From Microbulbifer aggregans (GTDB lineage: Bacteria > Pseudomonadota > Gammaproteobacteria > Pseudomonadales > Cellvibrionaceae), in the NCBI RefSeq assembly GCF_020524005.1, contig NZ_JAIVKK010000005.1, positions 186,001-250,000 of the forward strand: a stretch of 64,000 nucleotides of DNA, read 5' to 3'. Shown piece by piece: positions 45,322-55,289 of the stretch (its first letter is position 1; each line of letters opens with the position of its first letter). A program made the translations under genes and the position numbers. Under the pieces are notes generated by a model, which searched no databases, was not told where the DNA came from, and worked only from the letters and a program-made list of their open reading frames with translations.

Positions 45322-46806
45322 TTAGCGGCCGCCTACTGGATAGTTGGGCGCCTCTTTGGTGATCTGGACATCATGTACATGGGATTCACCCATGCCCGCC
45401 GCAGTCACGCGTACGAAGGACGGACGGGTACGCATGGTTTCCATATCGATGCTGCCGGTATAGCCCATCGCTGAGCGCAGGCCACCCATCATCTGATGAA
45501 CGATTGCAGAGATCGGGCCTTTGTACGGTACGCGGCCTTCGATGCCTTCCGGCACCAGCTTTTCCGCACCTTTACTGGCATCCTGGAAGTAGCGGTCAGA
45601 CGAGCCCTGAGTACGGGACATGGCACCCAGAGAGCCCATACCACGGTAGGACTTGTAGGTACGCCCTTGATACAGTTCGACCTCGCCTGGCGCCTCCTCA
45701 GTACCGGCAAACATGGAGCCCATCATCACCGCGTATGCGCCAGCAGCTACCGCTTTGGAGATATCGCCGGAGAAACGAATACCACCATCGGCAATCAACG
45801 GCACGCCGGTACCTTCCAGCGCCTTGGCGACTTCGGCAATGGCTGTCACCTGAGGAACACCGATACCGGTAACGATACGGGTTGTACAGATAGAACCAGG
45901 GCCGATACCAACCTTGACTGCGTCGGCGCCAGCTTCGGCAAGTGCGAGAGCGGCTTCGCCAGTGGCGATATTACCGCCGATCACGTCGACCTGCGGGTGC
46001 ATTTCCTTGATACGGCGCACGCGCTCAATCACGTTGCGGGAATGGCCGTGGGCAGTATCCACTACCAGCACGTCCACACCAGCCTCAACCAGTGCCGCCA
46101 CGCGGTCATCGGTGTCCGGGCTGGTGCCAACGGAGGCGCCGACACGCAGACGGCCATCGCTGTCTTTACAGGAGTTGGGGTACTGCTCGGCCTTGTTGTA
46201 ATCCTTGACGGTAATCAGGCCGCACAATTCGAATTTGTCGTTCACCACCAGCACTTTTTCAATGCGGTGTCTGTGCAACAATTCACGCACTTCTTCCGGT
46301 GCAGCACCTTCGTCGCAAGTCACCAGGCGCTCTTTCGGCGTCATGATGCTGGCAACGGAAACATCCAGGTTGGTCTGGAAGCGCACGTCACGGCTGGTGA
46401 CGATACCGACCAGATTGCCCTTCTCCATTACCGGCACGCCGGAAATGTTGTGGTGGCTGGTAAGCGCGATCAGTTCGCGTACTGTGGCGTCGGATTCGAT
46501 GGTGATCGGGTCTTTTACAACACCGGCCTCGAATTTCTTAACTGCACGCACCGCGAGCGCCTGCTCTTCGATGGTCATGCTTTTGTGGATGATGCCGATA
46601 CCACCTTCCTGAGCCAGAGCAATGGCCAGACGTGACTCGGTCACGGTATCCATCGCAGCGGATACCAGCGGAATATTCAGAGTAATATTGCGCGACAGTT
46701 TGGTCTTAAGGGAAACATCCTTGGCTGTGACCTCGGAAAATCCGGGCACAAGTAGGACGTCGTCGAAAGTGAGGGCTTCGCGCGCGATGCGCAGAGATTC
46801 AGACAT
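45322..46806 (-). CDS. guaB: IMP dehydrogenase
   Basis: Oxidises IMP to XMP with NAD+, the first committed step to GMP. A 494-residue TIM barrel with two inserted CBS domains ([20 protein letters not shown], then [15 protein letters not shown]), the catalytic loop [15 protein letters not shown] and the flap near [21 protein letters not shown] at 46812 also fits the AGAGG site upstream (5-nt spacing), so the start may be two codons earlier. It is divergent from xseA. Confidence 0.98.
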   Translation of the reverse strand: MSESLRIAREALTFDDVLLVPGFSEVTAKDVSLKTKLSRNITLNIPLVSAAMDTVTESRLAIALAQEGGIGIIHKSMTIEEQALAVRAVKKFEAGVVKDPITIESDATVRELIALTSHHNISGVPVMEKGNLVGIVTSRDVRFQTNLDVSVASIMTPKERLVTCDEGAAPEEVRELLHRHRIEKVLVVNDKFELCGLITVKDYNKAEQYPNSCKDSDGRLRVGASVGTSPDTDDRVAALVEAGVDVLVVDTAHGHSRNVIERVRRIKEMHPQVDVIGGNIATGEAALALAEAGADAVKVGIGPGSICTTRIVTGIGVPQVTAIAEVAKALEGTGVPLIADGGIRFSGDISKAVAAGAYAVMMGSMFAGTEEAPGEVELYQGRTYKSYRGMGSLGAMSRTQGSSDRYFQDASKGAEKLVPEGIEGRVPYKGPISAIVHQMMGGLRSAMGYTGSIDMETMRTRPSFVRVTAAGMGESHVHDVQITKEAPNYPVGGR

Positions 46807-46966
46807 GGACACTCAAACCTCTAGGGAGCGGGAATGGGTATCGGCGCGATTATAGCCGTAACCTCCCGCGAAACAAAAGCCTATTTCGCTTTTAAAGTCG
46901 ATTCTCTTTACCTCGTGTCCGATACTTGCAATATTGGCCGCCTTTTCAGAGTCCGACGAGCCCGAA

Positions 46967-48322
46967 ATGCTACCAACTCCCCCCCATGAGCAAAGACCCG
47001 GCAACGCACAGGGCCGCAGTGTCCTGTCGGTCAGCGACCTGAACCGGGAAGTTAAACAACTATTAGAGGGTAATGTGCCCCTGCTCTGGGTGGGCGGAGA
47101 AATATCCAACTTCGCGGCACCCTCTTCCGGGCACTGGTACTTTACCCTCAAAGACGCCCGCGCCCAGGTTCGCTGCGCCATGTTCCGCGGTCGCAACCGC
47201 AGTGTCCGCTTTACTCCGACCAATGGTCGCGAGGTCATAGCCCGGGCCCGCGTAAGTCTTTACGAAGGCAGGGGCGAGTTCCAGCTGATTATTGAACATC
47301 TGGAAGAAGCCGGACTCGGCGCCCTGATGCGCCAGCTCGACGCCCTCAAAGCGAAACTGCAGCACGAGGGGCTGTTCGAACTCGCACGTAAAAAACCACT
47401 GCCTTACCTGCCTGCCACCATCGGCATCATCACATCCCCCACTGGCGCGGCTATCCGCGACATGATCCATGTGCTCGGGCGCCGCTATCCGGCAGCCCGA
47501 ATTGAGCTGATACCGGTTGCAGTGCAGGGACAGGGTGCTGCGCAACAGATTGCCAACGCCATTTCGCTCGCCGGGCGGCTACAACGGCATGACTTGCTGA
47601 TCGTGGGGCGCGGCGGTGGGTCCCTGGAAGACCTGTGGGCCTTCAACGAAGAGGTCGTCGCCCGCGCGCTGGCCAACTGCCCCATCCCGACTATTTCTGC
47701 AGTAGGACACGAAACTGACAATACTGTAGCGGACCTCGTCGCCGACGTGCGCGCGCCGACTCCGTCCGCCGCCGCGGAACTTGCCAGCGCCAATGCCGCC
47801 GCGCTGCTGGAGGAGATCACCAGTACCGAAATACGACTCCAGCGGGCCATGCAATTGCAACTGCGCCACCTGGACCAGCAAGTGAAACTGGTCAGTAACC
47901 GGATACGCCACCCCCGCGAACAGTTGCAAAACCGGGCCCAGCGACTCGACCATCTGGAAATCCAGCTACGCGCACTAATACGCCAATACATGACCACCGG
48001 CCGCCAACGCGTACAACACGCGGAGCGTACGATTGCACAGGCGCACCCGGCCCACCGGATCGCCCAACATAAACAGCAACTGATACAGACACGGGACCGT
48101 TTGCAGAAAGCGGCTGCAAGGTTGTTACAACACAAGCGCGAGCAAACGGCACACAGCGCGCAACTCCTGCATTCCGTCAGTCCCCTGGCGGTACTTGAAC
48201 GTGGTTATGCCATCGTCAGCAATGACAACAACCAGGTTATCCGCCGCGCCCAGGACACCCAGAGCGGCCAAAAAATTCGCGCCCGCCTCGCAGAAGGTGA
48301 GATCCAGGCCATCGTGGAGTAA
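46967..48322 (+). CDS. xseA: Exodeoxyribonuclease VII large subunit
   Basis: Processive single-strand DNA exonuclease subunit of 451 residues: an N-terminal OB domain (LLWVGGEISNFAAPSSGHWYF), a nuclease core (GIITSPTGAAIRDMIHVLGRRYP, LLIVGRGGGSLEDLWAFNEE, SAVGHETDNTVADLVADVRAPTPSAAAEL) and a long C-terminal coiled coil ending LAVLERGYAIV. The frame opens with TTG at 46934; I take ATG 46967. XseA divergent from guaB is common in gammaproteobacteria. Confidence 0.96.
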   Translation: MLPTPPHEQRPGNAQGRSVLSVSDLNREVKQLLEGNVPLLWVGGEISNFAAPSSGHWYFTLKDARAQVRCAMFRGRNRSVRFTPTNGREVIARARVSLYEGRGEFQLIIEHLEEAGLGALMRQLDALKAKLQHEGLFELARKKPLPYLPATIGIITSPTGAAIRDMIHVLGRRYPAARIELIPVAVQGQGAAQQIANAISLAGRLQRHDLLIVGRGGGSLEDLWAFNEEVVARALANCPIPTISAVGHETDNTVADLVADVRAPTPSAAAELASANAAALLEEITSTEIRLQRAMQLQLRHLDQQVKLVSNRIRHPREQLQNRAQRLDHLEIQLRALIRQYMTTGRQRVQHAERTIAQAHPAHRIAQHKQQLIQTRDRLQKAAARLLQHKREQTAHSAQLLHSVSPLAVLERGYAIVSNDNNQVIRRAQDTQSGQKIRARLAEGEIQAIVE

Positions 48323-48445
48323 CGCGAATCTTGCCAATTCACCACTCAACTACATGACTCAAGGGACGCGGCCACACCGCGCCCCATGACCACCGGTACA
48401 ACGTTCACCCTAGACTACGCGAGTCGCCTCAACGCGGAGCGGTCT

Positions 48446-50974
48446 ATGCTTGTACCTCGCGCAATCCCGTGGAACGAATATTCGGCAAGCGTCCCATCCA
48501 CCACATTCTTCTCAAACGGTCCGCTACTGCGCGCTTTGTGGCACTGGGTGTATCGCGTTTTTCCTGCGATGCTGCTAATTACGTCCCTGGCATGTGGTGG
48601 TTGCGGTGAGACCAACAAGCCACCACCCGCCCGGAATATGGAAAAGACCGGAGGCGAAAACCCGAAGCCCTTCAAAAACTACGTCGAAACCGGTGATCTC
48701 GAGGCACTGAAGAAACACGGGGTACTCCGCATTGTCAGCCTCGCCGCAGACGACGATGACCTGCTGCCCCGTGCCACCATCGTCGGCCAACGCCACTTCA
48801 ATCTCGCCAGGAAACTCGCCAGACGCCTGGAGCTGGAACCACGCTGGTTTGCGGCATCCACGCCGGAACAGGCTCTGCGCATGCTCGCGGAAGGGCGCGC
48901 GGACCTGCTGGCCGGAAATCTGACCAAAACCGACCAGCGCGCAAAGCAGTTCGACCTCACGGTACCGATCAGGAAAACTCGCCAACAACTGGTGAGCGGT
49001 CGCCATGGGCCCGACGTGACCAAGCCCGACGCCCTGAAAGATATCGAACTGGTGGTGATGACCGAGAGCGTATTTATTCCTACCGCGGAAGCATTGGCTG
49101 CGAAGATTCCGAACGCAAAAGTGCGCCCCAGAAGACTTTCCCGCGCTGACACCATCGACCGTCTCATAGACGGCCTCAACAAAAACCCTCGACTCGTAAC
49201 CGTTCTCGACAGCAACATCGTAGATGGGGTACTCAGCTATCGCCAGGACATCAAGGCCGGGGCCTTTGTCAGCGATGACGAGGACATCGTCTGGGCAATG
49301 CGCAAAGGCTCTTCGGATCTCCGAAAACATATCAATAATTTTCTCACCCGCAACCTGATAGAAGAACCAACAGAGCGCGGCTCTGACTGGAGCTCAATCA
49401 AGAAGTCCGGTGTTATCCGCTTCCTCACCTATAACGGTCCGACCAGTTACTTCATGTGGAAAGGGGAGTTAATGGGATTCGATTTCGACCTTGCTCAAGC
49501 ATTTGCCAATGAGCACAACCTGGATCTGGAACTGGTCGTAGTTCCGCATGACGATGAGCTCAGTGAATGGCTGAAAGCCGGCAAAGGGGACTTTGCCGGT
49601 GCCGGCATCACCGCCACCCCCGAACGTGAGGCCAAGGGCATCGTATTCAGCCATCCACTCACCCAAGATCGGGAGCAGGTAATCAGCAATAGCCAAAAAC
49701 CTGAAATCAAAACAGTCGCAGACCTTAATGGACGCACGCTGCTACTGCGCAAATACTCTTCCTTTGTCCAGACTGCTCAGAAATTGAAAGCCAAAGGCAT
49801 CAGTGTCACCGTAAAAATTGCTGATCCTGATACCAGTTACGAGCGGATTATCAACATGGTTGCAGCGGGAAGAGCCGACGCCACTATCGTGGACGGTAGC
49901 ACTGCGGAGATAGAAACATCCCTGCGCGATACGCTCGCCCCCGGCCCAAAGCTCACCGAGCCCCGGCCACAGGGCTGGATGGTTACAAGCGGAAATGAAA
50001 GTCTGCTAGGCAGGATCAATAATTTTATCGACGCCTATAAAAAAACGGACGCATTCGCACAGAAGGTCGAGCAGTATCTAAAACCAAGCCCACAGCTGGC
50101 CACCCTCCACAAAGAAAGTCTGGTGCCGGGAAAGCCGCTCTCCCCTTACGACAAAAGAGTCAAGAAAATTGCGCAAAAATATGAGTTTGACTGGCGACTG
50201 ATCGTCGCCCAAATGTGGCAGGAAAGTGGCTTTGACCCCAATGCCGAATCCCAGGTGGGCGCCCAGGGACTGCTACAGGTGATGCCGAAAACCGCCATCG
50301 AAATGGGTTACCTTCCCCCGCTGTTTGATCCGGAAAAAGGTCTTCAGGCCGGTGTTAAATACCTGGACTGGGTACGCAATCGCTTTGAACCCGGGATCAG
50401 CCTGGAAAACCAGTTGTGGTTCTCACTGGCCGCATACAACGCCGGTATCGGCCACCTGTACGATGCACAGCGGTTGGCGGAAAAACTGAACCTGGACGCC
50501 AATGTCTGGTTCGGCAACGTTGAAGAAGCCATGCTGAAACTTTCCGAGCCCCGCTACTTCAAAAATGCCCGCTACGGATATGTGCGAGGCTCCGAACCCG
50601 TCAACTATGTATCCAGGATTAGCCGGCTTTATCGTGCGTACACAGACATAAGTAGCGGGGATGTTACCCGACTCACACCCCCACCAATATCACAACCGGG
50701 GCTGGACGCCAGCAAAAGTGCGCCAGCGATTAGCCCCCGATTGTCAGCACAATTTTGCCAATATGCTGGCTCGACTCCATCAATCGGTGCGCTTCTGCGA
50801 CGGCTTCTAGCGGAAAGATGGCGGCAATCTGAGGGGCTACCCTGCCCGCGACAATCTCTGGCCACATCTGCGCCTCCAGATCCCGGGCAATCCGGGCTTT
50901 CACCTCCGGAGGCTGTGGCCTCAGGGTGGCCCCGGTCAGAATCAGGCGCTTCAGCATCACCGGCAACATATTGA
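48446..50974 (+). CDS. MltF-like membrane lytic transglycosylase with two solute-binding domains
   Basis: An 842-residue envelope protein: N-terminal membrane/lipoprotein signal (VFPAMLLITSLACGG), two tandem SBP_bac_3-like domains (about 90-305 and 323-550; the second opens SGVIRFLTYNGPTSYFMW) and an SLT lytic transglycosylase domain with catalytic Glu593 in QMWQESGFDPNAES and GLLQVMPKTA. Ordinary MltF has one SBP domain and about 490 residues. The ATG at 48446 has GGAG 6 nt upstream; ATG 48386 is also in frame. The last roughly 81 codons run antisense through the 3' end of the next gene and look like read-through sequence. Confidence 0.87.
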   Translation: MLVPRAIPWNEYSASVPSTTFFSNGPLLRALWHWVYRVFPAMLLITSLACGGCGETNKPPPARNMEKTGGENPKPFKNYVETGDLEALKKHGVLRIVSLAADDDDLLPRATIVGQRHFNLARKLARRLELEPRWFAASTPEQALRMLAEGRADLLAGNLTKTDQRAKQFDLTVPIRKTRQQLVSGRHGPDVTKPDALKDIELVVMTESVFIPTAEALAAKIPNAKVRPRRLSRADTIDRLIDGLNKNPRLVTVLDSNIVDGVLSYRQDIKAGAFVSDDEDIVWAMRKGSSDLRKHINNFLTRNLIEEPTERGSDWSSIKKSGVIRFLTYNGPTSYFMWKGELMGFDFDLAQAFANEHNLDLELVVVPHDDELSEWLKAGKGDFAGAGITATPEREAKGIVFSHPLTQDREQVISNSQKPEIKTVADLNGRTLLLRKYSSFVQTAQKLKAKGISVTVKIADPDTSYERIINMVAAGRADATIVDGSTAEIETSLRDTLAPGPKLTEPRPQGWMVTSGNESLLGRINNFIDAYKKTDAFAQKVEQYLKPSPQLATLHKESLVPGKPLSPYDKRVKKIAQKYEFDWRLIVAQMWQESGFDPNAESQVGAQGLLQVMPKTAIEMGYLPPLFDPEKGLQAGVKYLDWVRNRFEPGISLENQLWFSLAAYNAGIGHLYDAQRLAEKLNLDANVWFGNVEEAMLKLSEPRYFKNARYGYVRGSEPVNYVSRISRLYRAYTDISSGDVTRLTPPPISQPGLDASKSAPAISPRLSAQFCQYAGSTPSIGALLRRLLAERWRQSEGLPCPRQSLATSAPPDPGQSGLSPPEAVASGWPRSESGASASPATY

Positions 50975-51713
50975 CTTCCACTTTCGCACCGGCAAGAAAA
51001 GCGATATTGACGATACGACCATCCAGCGCGGCTAGCTGGATATTGCGATCGAGATACTTGCCACCCACCATATCGAGAATGACATCCGCCCCATGATCGT
51101 CCGTCGCTTCGCGAATGACGGCAACAAAATCTTCACTGCGGTAATTGATTGCGCGCTCCGCACCGAGCGCTACACAGGCATGGCATTTTTCTTCCGAGCC
51201 CGCGGTAACAAAAACACGGGCGCCCAGACTGCGAGCAACCTGAATCGCCGTTGTGCCAATGCCAGACGAACCGCCGTGTATCAGCACCACCTCACCCGCC
51301 TTGAGCTGGGCCCGATGTATCAGGTTGCTCCAAACCGTAAAAAATGTCTCCGGTAGTGCCGCCGCTTCAACCATGGAAAGGCCTTGCGGTACCGGCAGGC
51401 ACTGGGCCGCAGGAGCCACCGCATACTCCGCATAACCGCCACCGTTGGTCAGCGCACACACTCGATCACCCACTTGCCAACGCTGTACATTTGCACCAAC
51501 CGCACAGACTTCTCCCGCAACCTCCAGCCCCAGAATCGGTGATGCACCGGGCGGTGGAGGATAAAAGCCCTGTCGCTGCACGATATCCGGACGGTTAACA
51601 CCGGCAGCTACTACCCGGATCAGTACCTCGTCCGCTGCGGGCTCGGGCTTTTCACCTTCCGCGATTTGCATTACTTCCGGGCCGCCGTGTTCCCGCAGTT
51701 CGATATATCGCAT
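50730..51713 (-). CDS. NAD(P)H quinone oxidoreductase, PIG3/zeta-crystallin type
   Basis: A 327-residue medium-chain dehydrogenase without catalytic zinc: MRYIELREHGGPEVMQIAE, GLEVAGEVCAVG, an NADPH loop of the GGSSGIGTTAIQVAR type and a C-terminal LMESSQHIGKIVL. The family reduces quinones with NADPH and can act on short-chain enones. The ATG at 51713 has GAGGG upstream; the frame extends to 51767 without support. Its last 245 bp overlap, antisense, the 3' end of the transglycosylase gene. Confidence 0.9.
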   Translation of the reverse strand: MRYIELREHGGPEVMQIAEGEKPEPAADEVLIRVVAAGVNRPDIVQRQGFYPPPPGASPILGLEVAGEVCAVGANVQRWQVGDRVCALTNGGGYAEYAVAPAAQCLPVPQGLSMVEAAALPETFFTVWSNLIHRAQLKAGEVVLIHGGSSGIGTTAIQVARSLGARVFVTAGSEEKCHACVALGAERAINYRSEDFVAVIREATDDHGADVILDMVGGKYLDRNIQLAALDGRIVNIAFLAGAKVEVNMLPVMLKRLILTGATLRPQPPEVKARIARDLEAQMWPEIVAGRVAPQIAAIFPLEAVAEAHRLMESSQHIGKIVLTIGG

Positions 51714-51739
51714 ATTTCCCTCGACAGTCATAAGAAATA

Positions 51740-51770
51740 AAAAAGCCCGGCAACGCCGGGCTTTCATTTT
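51740..51770 (-). terminator. Terminator after the TonB receptor gene
   Basis: On the minus strand AAAGCCCGGC / GCCGGGCTTT is followed by TTTATTTC, just 15 bp beyond the receptor stop and ahead of the quinone oxidoreductase gene. Confidence 0.85.
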
Positions 51771-51778
51771 AGGCTTGT

Positions 51779-54076
51779 TTAGAGGTCATAGGTCAATTCC
51801 ACTCCCATCACGCGCCCCCTGTTGAGCGGTGTAAAGCTGGCACCCAAACCACCCAGCGTCGCAGGTAGCTGGGTATTATTGCCCTCGGTTACCTGATCCA
51901 GCATGTTCTTACCAAACAGCGCAAGGCGATAGTTTCCGGAGTCCGGTGAGAAACCGAAGCTGATATCAAGCATATCCGCCTCCGACAACATGCCCACATT
52001 GGTATCTGTGTAGGCGGCCTCGTCACGATGGTTGAAGTTCAGCCGTGAAGTGAGGGTACCCAGGGTACCCAGTTGCAGGTCATGCACCAGCCCCACACCG
52101 TAGGTCCAGGGCGCGAGGCGCGGAATTTCCAACCCAAGGTCTACTTCATCAACCACGCCATCACCGCTGATATCACCGAACACCCTGTCGTAACTACCGT
52201 CGACGTAACCAACATTGAAAGTAAACAGCAGGTTGTCAGTGAGCGCAGCCATGGTCTCAAGTTCGACGCCATCAACCGTCGCATCGGCGGTATTGCGAAT
52301 AATCTGAACCACACCGCTGATCACATCACTGAGGTTTTCCTCCCGCTGCATATCGTCGATCGTATTGTGGAACAGGGCCATATTCGCGCGTAAACGTCCA
52401 TCAAACCAATCCGCCTTGGCCCCGATCTCGAAGCTGGTTTGCTCTTCCTGATCCGTAGGCCCGGGCTGGTATGGCACCCCGGTATTCGGATCGATACCGG
52501 TATTGCGCATGTTGTAGCCACCGCTGCGGAAGCCTTTGGTCCAGAAGCTGTAGATCTGGGCGTTATCCGCCAGATTCCACTGCAGCCCTACTTTGGGTGT
52601 AAACGCATTCCAGGATTCCTTGTCCTCGAAGTCGTAGGCCGCACAACTCCCCAGGTCACACAGATCCAACGGAATGGTCGCGATCTTCGCATCCTTTTCC
52701 TCGGTGGAGTAACGACCACCCAGGGTCAACACCCAGGATTCGTTGAGGTCCACATCCGCCTGGGTAAAGACACCCATCGCCCGGTGATCCTGCAAGCCGC
52801 CGCCCGTCCAATCCAGGCCGCCGGGCGCAGACAGGGGCAGGATGCGGTTTTCGTAGTACTCCAGGTCCTGGTTGAACCAGTAGAGTCCTGTGGTGATCGA
52901 CGTAGCACCGAAACGACCGGCGTAGCGCAGCTCGTTACTCAGCTGGCTCTGATCTACAGAAGTACGGGCATGGAAAGCGGTGATGGGAAGGGAGTCGATA
53001 TCCCCGATACCGTAGCCGGAGAACTCTCGCCAGGCGAGGATATTGGTGATAGTACCGCTACCGAAGGCGACGTCCTGAGTGTACTCGGTGATGACCTGGT
53101 TCCACTCATCTTTCTGGAAGCCCTCCTCATTTTGGGCCACTTCGAAAGAGTCATCGCTGTTGTCCCAGCCGGAAACGTCCACACCAAACAGCGGGTAGGC
53201 AGGAAAATTAGTCGCGAGGGAACCGCGGTTCTGCCCGACAACGCCATCGGAATCCATACGACCAGATTCGAGTCGCACCAGCAGCTCGGCAGACTGGCCC
53301 AGGTCAAAACTCACACTGGGGCGAATAAACCAGGTATCCGAAGCACCCGCGCTGTCGTTACCCGTATACACGTTTTCGAACCAGCCCTTATCGTTGTTGT
53401 AGTAGGCCGTCAGGCGGCCATTAATGGTTTCACTAATTGCTCCGTTAATACTAACGGCACCGACCGTATCCAGGTTATCCGTGGTGGACAATTTGAACTT
53501 ACTGGAAAACTCTTCCGTCGGCCGCGCCGTCTTGATGACCACCGCACCACCAGTTACGTTGCGCCCAAACAGCAGCCCCTGAGGACCGCGCAGCACTTCG
53601 ATACCTTCCAGGTCAAACAGGTCGGTAACCACACCCGCGTTGATCCCCATATACATGCCATCCACGAACACGCCTACGGTCGGATCAATTGACGGAATAG
53701 AACTGTTTACCCCCAGGCCACGCACGGTGAAATTCGCGGTATTTTTGACGGTACCAACATCATCCAGCTGCACATTGGGCATTTTGAACGACAGGCTTTC
53801 CAGGTCCCGCACCTGCAGCGCTTCGAGCTGCGCATCGGAATACGCGGTGGCCGCAACCGGAACATCCTGCAGGCGCTCTGCCTCTGCCCGTTTACGGGCG
53901 GTAACCTGCACTTCTTCAAGAATGGTACTGACCGAACCTTTCCCTTCCTCTGCGGCGAACGCAGACGACACTCCACCGGACAATAACAGTACGGCTGCGG
54001 AACAGGTCGAAGCAAGAATTCGGTTTCTATGGATTATTGCGCCAAAATCATTGGCGGACTTGAACGGGACTCTCAT
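51779..54076 (-). CDS. TonB-dependent outer-membrane receptor
   Basis: A 765-residue receptor: signal sequence (ILASTCSAAVLLLSGGVSSAFA), a TonB-box-like EEVQVTARKR, plug domain (LEGIEVLRGPQGLLFGRNVTGGAV) and a 22-strand barrel ending in GVELTYDL with terminal Leu. The style (QDVPVAATAYSDAQLEAL) is that of sphingomonad/Cellvibrio receptors for carbohydrates or siderophores. The substrate cannot be assigned, and I see no Fur box upstream. GGAGAG precedes the ATG. It is a single-gene unit. Confidence 0.93.
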   Translation of the reverse strand: MRVPFKSANDFGAIIHRNRILASTCSAAVLLLSGGVSSAFAAEEGKGSVSTILEEVQVTARKRAEAERLQDVPVAATAYSDAQLEALQVRDLESLSFKMPNVQLDDVGTVKNTANFTVRGLGVNSSIPSIDPTVGVFVDGMYMGINAGVVTDLFDLEGIEVLRGPQGLLFGRNVTGGAVVIKTARPTEEFSSKFKLSTTDNLDTVGAVSINGAISETINGRLTAYYNNDKGWFENVYTGNDSAGASDTWFIRPSVSFDLGQSAELLVRLESGRMDSDGVVGQNRGSLATNFPAYPLFGVDVSGWDNSDDSFEVAQNEEGFQKDEWNQVITEYTQDVAFGSGTITNILAWREFSGYGIGDIDSLPITAFHARTSVDQSQLSNELRYAGRFGATSITTGLYWFNQDLEYYENRILPLSAPGGLDWTGGGLQDHRAMGVFTQADVDLNESWVLTLGGRYSTEEKDAKIATIPLDLCDLGSCAAYDFEDKESWNAFTPKVGLQWNLADNAQIYSFWTKGFRSGGYNMRNTGIDPNTGVPYQPGPTDQEEQTSFEIGAKADWFDGRLRANMALFHNTIDDMQREENLSDVISGVVQIIRNTADATVDGVELETMAALTDNLLFTFNVGYVDGSYDRVFGDISGDGVVDEVDLGLEIPRLAPWTYGVGLVHDLQLGTLGTLTSRLNFNHRDEAAYTDTNVGMLSEADMLDISFGFSPDSGNYRLALFGKNMLDQVTEGNNTQLPATLGGLGASFTPLNRGRVMGVELTYDL

Positions 54077-54419
54077 TGTTTTCTCTCCATTGCACTGATT
54101 TATTGTTATTCAGTCTTTATATAGCAACAGAACACTGCGGCCGGTACTGCGTCTCCCGTATTTTTTGTTTTCGGAAGCCGACCAGTCCTTAGCGGTATTG
54201 ATCGCCATCGCTCGCGACCAACAACGGTGAGACTAACCCAGGATATAAAATTGCAAAAGTTTATTTGTCGCACAGACCAAAGCATTGTTCCCGCAGTCCG
54301 GTTAGGCATGAACGACATGCGTAACCGAGGTTACCGGGTACTTGTCCAGGACAGGATGGGGCCGTCAGAACAGCCGGCCCGCTCATAATAAAACGTGTAA
54401 AAAATTGCGAACTTGTGCC
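54077..54419. other. Intergenic region between TonB receptor and pdxH
   Basis: This 343-bp region must hold the receptor promoter and the pdxH 3' end. It contains AT-rich patches near 54110-54125 and 54241-54270 on the receptor side. I see no clear terminator, operator or ORF. Confidence 0.4.
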
Positions 54420-55058
54420 TCAGGGAGACAGTCGTTCAATCTGCCACTTGCCCTCATCCAGAGCCCGATAAACGAACCGGTCGTGCAGACGTGACGCCCT
54501 GCCCTGCCAAAATTCCACCGTATGTGGCCGCACGCGGTACCCGCCCCAAAACTCCGGCCGTGGCACATCCTGGCCTTCGAATCGTTCGCGGTACTCGTTA
54601 AACTGCTCTTCGAGCTGGGCCCGACTCAGAATTGCATCACTTTGGTGCGATGCCCAGGCAGCAATCTGGCTTTCTCTTGGGCGGGTACGAAAATAATCAT
54701 CCGCCTCTTTATCGTTCAGCAGTTCCGCGGTACCGCCAACAATTACCTGGCGCTCCAACATCTGCCACGGGAACAACAGACTGACTTTCGGGTTAGCGGC
54801 AATATCCCAGGCTTTGTGACTTTTCAGATTTGTGTAAAACACAAAGCCGCGGGCATCGAACCCCTTCAATAAAACAATGCGCTGCGACGGCTGGCCGCTG
54901 GCATCTGCGGTACTCAGGCAAACCGCACTCGGGTCGGTCAGATCCGCTTTCACCGCCTCCGCCAGCCACTTTTCAAACTGTACTGCCGGATCGGCTTCCA
55001 GATCGTTACGCTCCAGCCCGCCTTGCAGATATTCCCGACGCCACTGATCAATTTCCAT
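54420..55058 (-). CDS. pdxH: Pyridoxamine 5'-phosphate oxidase
   Basis: FMN enzyme that oxidises PNP/PMP to PLP. The 212-residue product has CLSTADASGQPSQRIVLLKGF, VFYTNLKSHKAWDIAANPK, ASHQSDAILSRAQLEE and the C-terminal GYRVRPHTVEFWQGRASRLHDR, followed by the terminal RLSP. I choose ATG 55058 over GTG 55067: AAGGA lies 10 nt before the ATG but only 1 nt before the GTG. It completes the PLP pathway end with pdxJ at 26967. Confidence 0.95.
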   Translation of the reverse strand: MEIDQWRREYLQGGLERNDLEADPAVQFEKWLAEAVKADLTDPSAVCLSTADASGQPSQRIVLLKGFDARGFVFYTNLKSHKAWDIAANPKVSLLFPWQMLERQVIVGGTAELLNDKEADDYFRTRPRESQIAAWASHQSDAILSRAQLEEQFNEYRERFEGQDVPRPEFWGGYRVRPHTVEFWQGRASRLHDRFVYRALDEGKWQIERLSP

Positions 55059-55289
55059 CGCTGTCACTTCCTTACTTCAGTGTTTTAAATTCGATACTTT
55101 GCTGTGCGCAAGTTTACGCAGTTGCATGCCAATTCCCAAAGCGCGCAATTTTCCGCAATTCTCACGCTGGCTACACTCAATTATCCGGCGTATTTCACCG
55201 CCAGATCGCAGACTCTGCGGACGCTTGCAGGGTGCTCGCCGCCCGGCTAGGCTCCTGCGCAAACTCTATAAACGGTTTCGGGGAATTAT

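Noticed and set aside
45496..46635. 379-codon plus-strand ORF opposite guaB
   Set aside because: Antisense shadow; His/Gly/Thr-rich composition without a family.
51093..51598. Plus-strand ORFs inside the quinone oxidoreductase gene
   Set aside because: Opposite-strand shadows with no independent start signals.
52439..53692. 417-codon plus-strand ORF opposite the TonB receptor
   Set aside because: Antisense shadow; the receptor frame has full domain support.
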